Assembly (NCBI GenBank): GCA_910588145.1
Contig: CAJUPO010000001.1
Location: forward strand, 173,652-237,651
From: an uncultured Oscillospiraceae bacterium
GTDB taxonomy: Bacteria > Bacillota > Clostridia > Oscillospirales > Ruminococcaceae
Direction: 5' to 3'
Length of the DNA stretch: 64,000 nt
Shown: piece after piece, positions 1 to 8,007 of the stretch
Position numbering within the stretch: the first letter of the stretch is position 1
Layout: every line of letters begins with the position of its first letter
Notes under the pieces: model-generated
Database searches by the model: none
The model's input: the letters and a program-made list of their open reading frames with translations, nothing else
What the model was told of the DNA's origin: nothing
Made by a program: the position numbers and the translations under genes

Positions 1-1
1 T

Positions 2-460
2 GCTCCTTCATCTGTCAGGGATTATACTTTTGATTATGGTGACGGAGAGTATAATGCTCTTGCAATATTAAATACAGAACAGCCTGATAATATTATGCTC
101 TCAATGGGCGTCAATGATATAACTACATATTCAGGTGAGGTTTTTGCAGAAAAGTATCTTGATTATATTAGAGATGTAAGATCATACTGTCCCAATGCAA
201 AGATTTATATAATGGGTCTTACACCCGTTATGAGTACCTGCGGATATACTGATAATAAATCTATCAATGGATACAATAAGGCTCTTAAAAAAGCGGTTGA
301 AGCTGAAAACAGCGATCATATCACTTTTGTGGATGTTCCTCAGGAGCTTTATGATGCTAACGGATTTTTAAAGTCAGATTATTCAAGCGGTGACGGAATG
401 CATTTAACCGGAGCAGCTTATGATGTTCAGCTTGAAAATATATTATCATATTTAAATTAA
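2..460 (+). CDS. SGNH/GDSL-family hydrolase, C-terminal part (5' truncated)
   Basis: The reading frame is open from the first bases of the window to a TAA at 458-460, so only the last ~152 codons are present and the start lies upstream. Visible family signatures are the GxND-type block III (MLSMGVNDI) and the block V Asp-x-x-His (DGMHLTGAAYD) near the C-terminus, giving the oxyanion-hole Asn and the catalytic Asp/His; the Ser block is outside the window. Such enzymes are esterases or lipases, and in fibre-degrading bacteria often carbohydrate esterases. The substrate cannot be read from this fragment. A strong bidirectional terminator follows five bases after the stop. Confidence 0.85.
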   Translation, partial: APSSVRDYTFDYGDGEYNALAILNTEQPDNIMLSMGVNDITTYSGEVFAEKYLDYIRDVRSYCPNAKIYIMGLTPVMSTCGYTDNKSINGYNKALKKAVEAENSDHITFVDVPQELYDANGFLKSDYSSGDGMHLTGAAYDVQLENILSYLN

Positions 461-464
461 ATAT

Positions 465-507
465 AACAAAATAAGGCTGACATTAAAATTGTCAGCCTTA
501 TTTTGTT
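465..507. terminator. bidirectional intrinsic terminator
   Basis: A perfect 17-bp inverted repeat (465-481 with 491-507) encloses a 9-nt loop and has A-rich and T-rich flanks on both sides. It sits between two convergent genes and can terminate both. Confidence 0.9.
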
Positions 508-511
508 ATTA

Positions 512-1498
512 TCAATTCAATTGAAAATCATCTGTTAAAGCTTGTGAATAGCTTTTTACAGAGCTTGCATTGTCTTCAAACTTGATGTTCTCAGTATACA
601 TATAGTCGCTGATTTCTCCGTTTGAATCATAACCTACATATTTTAACAATACTCCTGTATCGGTATCAACAACAAATTCAAAAGATGAAACATTAATCTT
701 ATTACCGTATTCTTTTGTTGTTGTTCCTAAAATGTGATAGCCCTTATTGCCGTCGATTTCTTCAATTCCGTCAATATTCCAAAGTTCCTGATCTGCTAAA
801 AATCCGAATGCCATTTCCTGAGGGAAAATGCATATACTTGCTTCCGGAACATTTGTAGGGTTGGTTCGGTAATTATAACAGGGTTCGCCGTCTTCAGCTA
901 TTGTAATTCTTTCATTATCCGGAATCTCACAAACGCAATCCAATGATATTGAATCACCGACTTTTGTTGTATAAGATTTTTCTATTAGATTCATGCTTAC
1001 TGATTCGTCTGCATTGCAATATTTTTCTTCATCATAAACAAGGTTCTTAACTTTTTCCGCTTCAGATGAACTGCTGTCTATGCTATAATTTGAAATGTTA
1101 TCGGCATATATTTGTGAAAAATGAGAATATGCTGTGGTTTCAGAAAGTACACTTTGAAACTGCACTGAATTAACAAGATTTATATCTCCAGTAGGGAAGT
1201 ATATAGTACCAGAAACTTTATCGTAGTAGTCAATGCTGTTGAGCATCATATGATATATATCATTTTTATCAGCTTTATCATATGCTGCAGCTTTTTTTAA
1301 AGTTCTTGATGGAATCGGTTCTGCTAAAGTATTCCTTATAATACTGTCAGTTTCATCCGACTCCTGTTTTTCTATCGCTATGCCTGAAACAGTATCAGTA
1401 TTTTGGAAATCAGAAGTTTTAGCATATGAAATTATTCCTGTAGTTGTCAGACAGGCAGCTGATAATAAAGCGGCTGTTAATATAACTTTATTTTTCAT
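512..1498 (-). CDS. secreted protein of unknown function
   Basis: The protein has 328 residues. The start was set at the ATG at 1496-1498 because an AGGAG lies about 7 bases upstream; twelve further in-frame codons upstream have no ribosome site. The N-terminus MKNKVILTAALLSAACLTTTG is a typical Sec signal peptide ending near an Ala-Lys junction. The rest is acidic and Ser/Asp-rich, with no catalytic motif that I recognise. The late part (IDGNKGYHILGTTTKEYG, then DTDTGVLLKYVGYDSNGE) resembles the beta-meander of LolA/sigma-factor-regulator-like secreted folds, but that is only an impression. It is a single-gene unit facing the preceding hydrolase. Confidence 0.7.
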   Translation of the reverse strand: MKNKVILTAALLSAACLTTTGIISYAKTSDFQNTDTVSGIAIEKQESDETDSIIRNTLAEPIPSRTLKKAAAYDKADKNDIYHMMLNSIDYYDKVSGTIYFPTGDINLVNSVQFQSVLSETTAYSHFSQIYADNISNYSIDSSSSEAEKVKNLVYDEEKYCNADESVSMNLIEKSYTTKVGDSISLDCVCEIPDNERITIAEDGEPCYNYRTNPTNVPEASICIFPQEMAFGFLADQELWNIDGIEEIDGNKGYHILGTTTKEYGNKINVSSFEFVVDTDTGVLLKYVGYDSNGEISDYMYTENIKFEDNASSVKSYSQALTDDFQLN

Positions 1499-1690
1499 AA
1501 CACTTCTCCTTTTTAAGTTTTTTTTCCTCTGCAAAATTTGTTATATAACTAAATAATATCACAATAAATTAAAATTTTCCATAAATTAATATGAATAATA
1601 TATTAAGTAATTGTTAACAAAACACCGCTGTAAGCATATTACAAATTGATATGCTTGCAGCGGTTTGTTATTTATTTAAAACTAAGGATA

Positions 1691-4006
1691 TTAGTTTTCA
1701 GATTCTATACCTTCAATTGTGTATATAAATTTAACATTTCCGTTCATGTTATCATTTATACCGGAGTAATTATTGTAGTCCTTGGCTGCGTCAGAAAGTT
1801 CCTTTAAAATATCGAGTAATGCTTTTATATCATTTTCGTATGCGTCAGTAATTTTATCAACTGCATCTTTCTTAAATTTATTCATGCCATCATTTAATTC
1901 CTTAGAACCGGATTCAAGCTGTTTTACTCCCTTTATCAACTCATCAGAGCCGCTGTCTAAGGTTGTAATACCGTTTGAAAGTTCTATAGTTCCGTCATAA
2001 AGAATTTCTGAACCAGTTTTGAGTGATTCGATGGATTTATACAAAGTTTCTGCCCCTATAACCAGTGTACAGCTTCCGTCTAAAATGGAGGATAATCCAT
2101 TATCCAGTGTTTCGGCTCCGCTGGATAATTTATCTGCGCCCTCTGAGGCTGATTTTAGACCCTTTGAGAGCTTTTCTGCACCGTCTTTTACAGCTTTATT
2201 GGCATAAGCAAGAGAACCTGTTCCTTCAAATAGTGAGCCAGCGCCGTCATACAGATCATTTACTGAATTGTATAAAATATTGACTCCGTTACTTAGTTGT
2301 ATACCACCGTCATTCAAGGCATTCAGTCCGTCAGAAAGCTCATTTGCGCCTGAGGAAAGTGAAGCCGTTCCCTGTTTAAGATTGTCAATGCCCTCACCAA
2401 GAGAAGCGGCTCCCGATTCAACAGCAGAAGCTCCGTCTTTGAGCTGTCCGCCGTCTTTCATTGAGCTTGAAATTTCTTCCTGACCAGCGATTGTCTGTTC
2501 AAGAGTAGTAATCAAGGTATAAATGCTGTCTGATGGTGATTGTTCATAGATTAGTTTTAGCCCGTCAAGAACCTGTTTATTATACTCTATTGTTGTATCA
2601 AGGCTTGCGCCTGCTTGATCTATACCTGCACATAATGATGATGCGCCGGATTCAAGCTGATTTGCACCATCAGCAAGCTGACCTGCACCGCCGTCAACAG
2701 ATTCTATACCGGATTTAATAGAATCAAATCCGGATTTAGCTTCTGAAATACCATCAGAAAGTAAAGAAGCAGACTCTGAAAGCGTTCCGGAACCGTCAAG
2801 AAGCTTTTCTGTTCCGTCTGTAAGGGCTTCAGCGCCGTTTTGAAGCTTTATAGTACCTGTAAGTATGTCTGACGTACCTGAGGTTAGGGTATCTGCTCCG
2901 TCCATAATTGGTTTAAATCCTTTGGCAAGTTCCTTTGATCCGCTGGAAACTGCCGATGAACCGATTTTTGCTTCTGAAATAGCTTCTGAGAGGGCGGCAG
3001 TTCCGGAATATAAGGAATGTGCACCGTCAGTTAGCTGAGAAGCTCCGTTATAAAGTTCAAATGTACCGCTGCAAAGCTTTTCTGAACCAATGCTGAGTGC
3101 ATCAATGCCGGCAATAAGAGAATCTGAACCGCCTGACAGTTTTTTTGTTCCGTCATAAAGTTTCTTTGTGCCGTCTGTTAGCTTGTTTACTGAATCCTTG
3201 AGTTCCTTAATCTTTTTGTTCAGTTCTTCAGTATTGCCTATATCATCTAAATCAAGTTCAGAAAATATTTCGTTATATGCAACAGTAAAGGAAGTTCCCA
3301 GAGAAAAATCATTAACTTCGGCAGTAAATTCAAAATAATCCGGAATATCAAAATCTGAATCCTTATTCACTGTTTTCAAACTTTCAGATATGCCTGGGAG
3401 AGCTGTTCCGGCAACAAAAATTTTATCACCGTCTGAGATTGTTTTACCGTTGGTTACTTCAACATTTTGAAATTTCTGACTGTCAAGAATAACGGCGCTT
3501 ATCATTACAAAAGGACTGTAAATTGTCTGATTGCCGTTATTGATTTTTACTGTTTTTTTGCTGTTGTTGGTATAGTCGTATCTAATTCTCACTTTACCGC
3601 TTTTTCCAGCAAGCTGATCCGGAGATATTTCCTTATCGTCGAGGTAGTATGTTACCTTGACAGTTACGGGCAGCTCCTTGCTGCTTGCGCCTTTATAGTA
3701 AATATCTTCTCCTGAAGCTGACCATGAAACATCGCTGCCGTTTTGAGTAAACTTTTCATCACCTTTGACATTCTCGATATTTTGAAGTTCTGAACTGTCC
3801 TTAATGCTGTCTGATTTGCTGTTATTTTTAAGCCAGTCGCTGACAATAATATCAGAGGCTGATCCATATTGGTCGGCAACAATGTAAACAGTTTCATCTT
3901 TATAATCGAGAATTTCTTTTTCAGCCGCTGAGGTATAGATCCCAGTATTAGCAGCTGCAATAAGGATTGACATTATTCCTGCAAGAAATTTGTTTAGTTT
4001 TTTCAT
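1691..4006 (-). CDS. secreted X-X-X-Leu-X-X-Gly heptad-repeat protein (YhgE/Pip-like)
   Basis: The protein has 771 residues. The start at 4006 is preceded by AGGAGA; an in-frame ATG 34 codons upstream lies inside the neighbouring transporter gene and lacks a ribosome site. A signal peptide (MKKLNKFLAGIMSILIAAAN) is followed by a ~250-residue globular domain. Then comes a very long run of heptads of type LxxGxxx (for example LYDGTKKLSGG, LADGANQLESG) to near the end. Such heptads form extended coiled rods and define the YhgE/Pip group, often encoded beside MMPL/RND exporters. Unlike full YhgE there is no C-terminal membrane domain. It lies just downstream of the MMPL gene in the same direction, so it is probably a partner of that exporter, under the divergent TetR. 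The role in export is inferred. Confidence 0.8.
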   Translation of the reverse strand: MKKLNKFLAGIMSILIAAANTGIYTSAAEKEILDYKDETVYIVADQYGSASDIIVSDWLKNNSKSDSIKDSSELQNIENVKGDEKFTQNGSDVSWSASGEDIYYKGASSKELPVTVKVTYYLDDKEISPDQLAGKSGKVRIRYDYTNNSKKTVKINNGNQTIYSPFVMISAVILDSQKFQNVEVTNGKTISDGDKIFVAGTALPGISESLKTVNKDSDFDIPDYFEFTAEVNDFSLGTSFTVAYNEIFSELDLDDIGNTEELNKKIKELKDSVNKLTDGTKKLYDGTKKLSGGSDSLIAGIDALSIGSEKLCSGTFELYNGASQLTDGAHSLYSGTAALSEAISEAKIGSSAVSSGSKELAKGFKPIMDGADTLTSGTSDILTGTIKLQNGAEALTDGTEKLLDGSGTLSESASLLSDGISEAKSGFDSIKSGIESVDGGAGQLADGANQLESGASSLCAGIDQAGASLDTTIEYNKQVLDGLKLIYEQSPSDSIYTLITTLEQTIAGQEEISSSMKDGGQLKDGASAVESGAASLGEGIDNLKQGTASLSSGANELSDGLNALNDGGIQLSNGVNILYNSVNDLYDGAGSLFEGTGSLAYANKAVKDGAEKLSKGLKSASEGADKLSSGAETLDNGLSSILDGSCTLVIGAETLYKSIESLKTGSEILYDGTIELSNGITTLDSGSDELIKGVKQLESGSKELNDGMNKFKKDAVDKITDAYENDIKALLDILKELSDAAKDYNNYSGINDNMNGNVKFIYTIEGIESEN

Positions 4007-4037
4007 AAAATATCTCCTATCTGCCGCTTTTTGCGGT
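4007..4037 (-). promoter_or_regulatory. leader hairpin plus ribosome site (copy d of a recurring element)
   Basis: Reading the minus strand, ACCGC-AAAAA-GCGGC forms a 5-bp stem with a 5-nt loop (4023-4037). It is followed directly by AGATAGGAGA and, after seven bases from GGAG, the ATG. The same layout, GCGGC-AGA-WW-GGAGA then ATG, precedes genes at 26430, 43493 and 62848. This copy is the least similar, with a short loop and TA instead of AT before GGAG. Confidence 0.5.
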
Positions 4038-4049
4038 CTGTTTATTTTA

Positions 4050-6122
4050 TTACTTTTTACTTGGTTTGAATCCGATTGAAGTACTGCATATGAGTTTGTC
4101 AAAAACAACGAACATAGACGGCAGTATAAATATAACTGTCAGCATACTGATAATAGCTCCTCTTGCCATTAAATTGCATAGTGATGAAATCATATCTATA
4201 CTTGAATAAATACCAACGCCGAAAGTAGCGGCAAAGAATCCGAGTGCGCTGACTATAATTGATTTAATTGAGGAACATAGCGCTGTTTCGATGGATTCCT
4301 TTTTGCCCATTCCGTTTCTGCGTTCCTTTTTATATCTTGTTGTCATTAATATAGCATAGTCTACCGTTGCACCCAGTTGAATTGTTCCGATAACGATGGA
4401 GGCGATGAACGGCAGGGAAGTATTGGTATAAGCCGGTATTCCCATATTTACAAATATTGCAAGCTCAATAACAGCAACAAGTATAACAGGAAGTGAAACA
4501 GACTTCAGTACAAAAGCAATGATTAAAAATATTGCTCCTATGGAAACTATACTTACTGTTTTGAAGTCTTTATCCGTTATTTCAATAAGGTCTTTTGTTG
4601 CCGGCGCTTCCCCTATAAGCATTCCGTCCTTATCGTATCCTTTGACTATTTCATTTAGTGACGAGATTTGTTTGTTTACTTCATCAGAGGCAGTTTTATA
4701 CTCAGATCCTATAAGAATCAACTGCCAGTTATCGCTCTTGAGCAGTGAAGATATAGATTCAGGAATAATTTCTTCCGGTATTGAAGGACCTACAAGTGAA
4801 TTGAATCCTAAAGAAAAGCTTACGCCGTCAACATTGTTCATGTCGTCAAGCATTTTGTCAACGTCTTTGGCAGAAAGCTTTGAATCAACAAGAAGCATAT
4901 GAGTAGAATTCATATTAAATTCTTCTGAAAGCTTTGAGTTTGCAACAACGCTGTCCAGGTCTTCCGGAAGCGTAGAATCAAGATTGTAATAAACATCATA
5001 GTGAGTGTATCCATAAATGGCAGGGAACAATACTGCGCAGAAAATTAATAGAAATACCCAGGAGCGTTTAACTATGAATGAAGAAAGACGCTTCATTGAT
5101 GGTATTATATCTTTATGGCGGGTTTTTTCAATGGCTTTATCAAATGTAAGAATAAATGAAGGCAGAATGGTAACACATCCGATAACGCCGAATATTACGC
5201 CCTTAGCCATTACAATTCCAAGATCAAATCCTAAAGTGAAACTCATAAAGCACATTGCAAGGAATCCGGCAACAGTTGTAATTGAACTTCCTACAACAGA
5301 TGAAACGGTGTTTGATATTGCATGAGCCATAGCCCTGTTTTTATCACCGGGGAAGCGTTTTTGATTTTCTTCATAGCTATGCCAAAGAAAGATGGAGTAA
5401 TCCATTGTAACACCAAGCTGTAAAACCGCTGTCAGCGCTTGAGTTATAAATGATATTTCACCTTTAAAAACATTTGTTCCGAGATTATAAAGAATAGCCA
5501 TGCCGATACTTAACATGAAAAATACGGGAACCAGATAGGAATCCATTGTAATAATAAGTACAAGACTTATAAGCAGTACAGCTATCAGGACGTACATTGG
5601 AGATTCCTTGTTGGAAAGATTTTTAGTGTCAAGGACTATTGCAGACATACCGCTGATAAAACATTGCTTATCGGCGATTTTTCTCATATCTTCTATAGCG
5701 TTCATGGTTTCGTCTGAAGATGTAGTATCATCAAAGAAAACTGCCATAAGAGTTGCATTTTCAGAATTAAAAAATTCGTAAATATTATCGGGAAGTATTT
5801 CTTTAGGTATGCTTATGTCCGCTATGGAATCATACCATACAACATCGGCAACATGATCAACTTCTTCAATTTTTTTCTTTGTCATGACCACGTCCTTGTC
5901 TGACATACCGTTAATCATGACCATTGAAAATCCGCCCTTGCCAAATTCATCAAGAAGTATATCCTGACCCTTCATGGTTTCAATGTTTTCGGGAAGATAC
6001 GAGAGAATATCATAATTTACCCTTGTGTTGATAATACCCAATAGGGATGGAACAAGAAGTACAAGGCTGATTATAAGAATCAGAGCCCTGTGCTTTACCA
6101 CCCATTTTCCGAACTTAATCAA
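4050..6122 (-). CDS. MMPL/RND-superfamily exporter
   Basis: The protein has about 690 residues, with the usual duplicated plan: an N-terminal helix (ALILIISLVLLVPSLLGI), an extracellular loop of ~140 residues, a five-helix bundle, then a second helix/loop/bundle repeat. Each bundle carries the family motif around a membrane Asp-Tyr (GVTMDYSIFLWH; GATVDYAILMTT). These Asp residues are expected to relay protons. No ATG fits the ribosome site; the best start is TTG at 6120-6122, with AAAGGT ten bases upstream. Clostridial members of this group export lipids, drugs or peptides; the substrate here is unknown. It is followed by the heptad-repeat exoprotein and its promoter carries TetR-type operators. 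Confidence 0.9.
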   Translation of the reverse strand: MIKFGKWVVKHRALILIISLVLLVPSLLGIINTRVNYDILSYLPENIETMKGQDILLDEFGKGGFSMVMINGMSDKDVVMTKKKIEEVDHVADVVWYDSIADISIPKEILPDNIYEFFNSENATLMAVFFDDTTSSDETMNAIEDMRKIADKQCFISGMSAIVLDTKNLSNKESPMYVLIAVLLISLVLIITMDSYLVPVFFMLSIGMAILYNLGTNVFKGEISFITQALTAVLQLGVTMDYSIFLWHSYEENQKRFPGDKNRAMAHAISNTVSSVVGSSITTVAGFLAMCFMSFTLGFDLGIVMAKGVIFGVIGCVTILPSFILTFDKAIEKTRHKDIIPSMKRLSSFIVKRSWVFLLIFCAVLFPAIYGYTHYDVYYNLDSTLPEDLDSVVANSKLSEEFNMNSTHMLLVDSKLSAKDVDKMLDDMNNVDGVSFSLGFNSLVGPSIPEEIIPESISSLLKSDNWQLILIGSEYKTASDEVNKQISSLNEIVKGYDKDGMLIGEAPATKDLIEITDKDFKTVSIVSIGAIFLIIAFVLKSVSLPVILVAVIELAIFVNMGIPAYTNTSLPFIASIVIGTIQLGATVDYAILMTTRYKKERRNGMGKKESIETALCSSIKSIIVSALGFFAATFGVGIYSSIDMISSLCNLMARGAIISMLTVIFILPSMFVVFDKLICSTSIGFKPSKK

Positions 6123-6147
6123 GCGATCACTACCTTTCAAAATCTAT

Positions 6148-6162
6148 ATGACCAAAGGTCAT
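6148..6162. promoter_or_regulatory. operator O1 (TetR-type palindrome)
   Basis: ATGACC-AAA-GGTCAT is a perfect 6-3-6 palindrome. It lies about 10-25 bases downstream of the predicted transcription start of the exporter operon, where a bound repressor would block elongation. Confidence 0.75.
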
Positions 6163-6180
6163 TTTTTAAGTTGTGGTTAT

Positions 6181-6209
6181 ATTATACAGCTTTGAATTAT
6201 GTAAGTCAA
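6181..6209 (-). promoter_or_regulatory. sigma-A promoter of the MMPL operon
   Basis: On the minus strand TTGACT (6204-6209), a 17-bp spacer and TATAAT (6181-6186). It lies between operators O1 and O2. Confidence 0.85.
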
Positions 6210-6227
6210 TAAGAATTAAATACAAAA

Positions 6228-6242
6228 ATGACCGATAGTCAT
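6228..6242. promoter_or_regulatory. operator O2 (TetR-type palindrome)
   Basis: ATGACC-GAT-AGTCAT, one mismatch from a perfect palindrome. It is upstream of the exporter -35 box and 80 bp from O1 (start to start). Confidence 0.7.
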
Positions 6243-6282
6243 ATTTTTGTTAAAGATAACCATAAGACAAAATATCAGCAAA

Positions 6283-6297
6283 ATGACTATTGGTCAT
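6283..6297. promoter_or_regulatory. operator O3 (TetR-type palindrome)
   Basis: ATGACT-ATT-GGTCAT, one mismatch from a perfect palindrome. It ends ten bases before the -35 box of the tetR promoter, which suggests autoregulation. Confidence 0.7.
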
Positions 6298-6306
6298 TTT
6301 GCTGGG

Positions 6307-6335
6307 TTGACAAGGTTTCTCAATTATAATATAAT
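6307..6335 (+). promoter_or_regulatory. sigma-A promoter of the tetR gene
   Basis: Consensus TTGACA (6307-6312), 17-bp spacer, TATAAT (6330-6335). The tetR start codon follows 22 bases later. Confidence 0.85.
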
Positions 6336-6357
6336 ATTATCAGGGCGGTGAAATCTA

Positions 6358-6972
6358 ATGGGCAAGCTTGATACTAATAAAAGATTAAAGCGTGAATCTC
6401 TTTTGAAAACAGCTTTTTCTATATTTACAGATAAAGGCGTGAGCAAGACTTCAATATCTGAAATTGTAGAAAAGGCGGGTGTTGCAAAAGGCACGTTTTA
6501 TCTGTATTTTAAAGATAAATATGACCTTAAAAATAAGCTTATCTCACATCAGTCAAGTCTTATTTTTAAAAATGCAATTGAGGCGCTGAATAATAAAGAA
6601 GGTCTTGATTTTGACGATAGAATAATATTTATTATTGATAATATAATAAATCAGCTTTATAAGGATCCTAATCTTTTAAGCTTTATCTCTAAAAACCTTA
6701 GCTGGGGAATATTCAAGCATGCGGTTACTTCTCCGGAAAATGACGAGGATATTAATTTTAAAATTGTTTATGAAAAAATGCTCATAGAGGAAGCTCCGGT
6801 TATTTTCGATAATCCGGAGGTTATGCTGTTTATGATTGTAGAGCTTGTAAGTTCGACAATATATTCCTCCATACTTTATCAGGAACCGGTTGAGCTTGAA
6901 AAACTTAAGCCGTATCTTTACAGAACAATTAGAATGATTATAAAAAGCCACGAGATCGAACCTAAAGAATAA
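6358..6972 (+). CDS. TetR/AcrR-family transcriptional repressor
   Basis: The protein has 204 residues. Residues ~10-57 are the TetR DNA-binding domain, with the helix-turn-helix signature ISEIVEKAGVAKGTFYLYFK. The rest is an all-helical ligand/dimer domain with no family-specific motif. The start ATG has a GGGCGGTG ribosome site. It is divergent from the MMPL/heptad-repeat genes, and the 236-bp intergenic region holds three ATGACY-N3-RGTCAT palindromes around both promoters, so it most likely represses both units. The inducing ligand is unknown; local repressors of this kind often sense an exported compound or a fatty acid. Confidence 0.92.
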   Translation: MGKLDTNKRLKRESLLKTAFSIFTDKGVSKTSISEIVEKAGVAKGTFYLYFKDKYDLKNKLISHQSSLIFKNAIEALNNKEGLDFDDRIIFIIDNIINQLYKDPNLLSFISKNLSWGIFKHAVTSPENDEDINFKIVYEKMLIEEAPVIFDNPEVMLFMIVELVSSTIYSSILYQEPVELEKLKPYLYRTIRMIIKSHEIEPKE

Positions 6973-7100
6973 TAGGTGAATCAGCTTCGTTTTTTCTTTT
7001 ACTGCATAATATATATCATGGTAATATATAAAAATTTTTCTGTATGATAATCATTTCATCTGGTTATACTAAGAAAAATAAATAGCAGGAGGTTACATTA

Positions 7101-7520
7101 ATGTTTGGATTGACGCCATTTGAGAGAAACGATATATGGAATCCGTTCCGTGATTTTGAAAAGGATTTTTTCAAGGGCTTTGGAGCGTCGGGACATTGCA
7201 GAACTGACATCAAAGACGAGGGCGATAAGTATCTTCTTGAGTGTGAAATGCCGGGATTTGATAAAAATGATATAAAAATTGATATTAACGGCAGTACACT
7301 TTCATTATGTGCAGAGCACAGTGAAAAACACGATGAGAAAAATAGTTCGGGAGAATATATCCGCAGAGAAAGAACCTGCGGTTCATATTGCAGAAGCTTT
7401 GATATTTCAGGCATTGATGAAAGCGCTGTAGGAGCAGAGTATACAAACGGAATTTTAAAGCTTACTCTTCCTAAAAAAGAAAAGGAACAGCCTTTGTCCA
7501 AAAGAATTGAAATAAAATAA
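7101..7520 (+). CDS. small heat-shock protein, Hsp20/alpha-crystallin family
   Basis: The protein has 139 residues. A short N-terminal arm (MFGLTPFERNDIWNPFRDF) precedes the alpha-crystallin domain, residues ~33-128. The domain has the usual early block with an EMPGFDKNDIKI core and a late block A-x-x-x-NGIL-x-L-x-LPKKE. The C-terminal tail ends in Lys-Arg-Ile-Glu-Ile-Lys, an I-x-I-like anchoring element. Members are ATP-independent holdases that keep unfolding proteins soluble in the cytoplasm. The AGGAGG ribosome site fixes the start and a strong terminator follows, so it is a single-gene unit. Confidence 0.93.
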   Translation: MFGLTPFERNDIWNPFRDFEKDFFKGFGASGHCRTDIKDEGDKYLLECEMPGFDKNDIKIDINGSTLSLCAEHSEKHDEKNSSGEYIRRERTCGSYCRSFDISGIDESAVGAEYTNGILKLTLPKKEKEQPLSKRIEIK

Positions 7521-7527
7521 ATAATTT

Positions 7528-7558
7528 AAGTACAGTCTTTAATTGGACTGTACTTTTT
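7528..7558 (+). terminator. intrinsic terminator of the hsp20 gene
   Basis: A 10-bp inverted repeat (7528-7537 with 7546-7555), 8-nt loop and a run of T. It insulates the following peptide gene from hsp20 transcription. Confidence 0.9.
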
Positions 7559-7581
7559 TCTTTTAAAGATATAACATTAAT

Positions 7582-7616
7582 TGCAGTTGGGGAACAAAAA
7601 ATGCATTTGGGGTACA
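7582..7616 (+). promoter_or_regulatory. tandem direct repeats, LytTR-type activator site candidate
   Basis: TGCAGTTGGGGAACA (7582-7596) and TGCATTTGGGGTACA (7602-7616) agree at 13 of 15 positions and are 20 bp apart, so on the same helix face. The core (CAGTTGGGG) fits most positions of the AgrA/LytTR half-site pattern WMMGTTNRK. The second repeat ends six bases before a -35 box, the usual place for an AgrA/VirR-type activator. No LytTR regulator gene is in the window. Confidence 0.55.
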
Positions 7617-7621
7617 TTTTA

Positions 7622-7650
7622 TTGACTTTTTTAATAATTAGATGTAATAT
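7622..7650 (+). promoter_or_regulatory. sigma-A promoter of the AgrD-like gene
   Basis: TTGACT (7622-7627), 17-bp spacer, TAATAT (7645-7650), giving a leader of about 90 nt before the start codon at 7748. Confidence 0.75.
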
Positions 7651-7747
7651 TTATTTAGAAATTGGAAATAAATTCTAATTTTTTTATTTAAGGCGATAAC
7701 AAATGTTTTTTATCATGCGTTATCCGTAAACGGAAGGAAGTGAAATT

Positions 7748-7891
7748 ATGAAGAAGATGAAGAAAAATGTACTCAGAAAGCTGGCTGATGTTAGTAAGTT
7801 TGCGGCAGTAAAAGCAGCAGGTTCAACATCATGGGGAGGCTGTCATCAGCCAAAGGAACCAGAAGCTGTAAGAAAGCTTCGCAGCAAATAA
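7748..7891 (+). CDS. AgrD-like cyclic lactone autoinducer precursor (47 aa)
   Basis: The plan matches AgrD: a basic amphipathic N-terminal helix (MKKMKKNVLRKLADVSKF), a small-residue stretch (AAVKAAGST), a short core, then a charged tail starting HQPKEPEAV. By recalled comparison with the Clostridium perfringens precursor, whose core CLWFT is followed by HQPEEP, the core here is Ser28-Trp-Gly-Gly-Cys32. It would cyclise through the Ser28 hydroxyl as a lactone rather than the more common Cys thiolactone. The ribosome site GGAAGGAAG and the upstream promoter support expression. AgrD normally needs AgrB for cleavage and cyclisation and AgrC/AgrA for sensing. None is intact here; a possible decayed agrB follows. 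The alternative is another short secreted peptide, but the HQPKEP tail argues strongly for AgrD. Confidence 0.82.
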   Translation: MKKMKKNVLRKLADVSKFAAVKAAGSTSWGGCHQPKEPEAVRKLRSK

Positions 7892-8007
7892 ATTCTAAAT
7901 TTCAGATTCTGAAAAAGAATTAAGGGATAATTTTTCAGTAAAATAACACCTATTTTTTAGTGAAACCAGGTTTTTTCTTGATTTATTTTTCGGAAGGAGG
8001 ATTATTC

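Noticed and set aside
1782..2718. Several plus-strand frames opposite the heptad-repeat gene
   Set aside because: They mirror the Leu/Gly/Ser heptad codons of the real minus-strand gene; none has a ribosome site or its own family signature.
7842..7846. Cys32 of the AgrD-like peptide as the thiolactone residue
   Set aside because: Alignment on the HQP tail puts the ring-closing residue five positions before His, which is Ser28; Cys32 would be the last core residue. Not excluded chemically.
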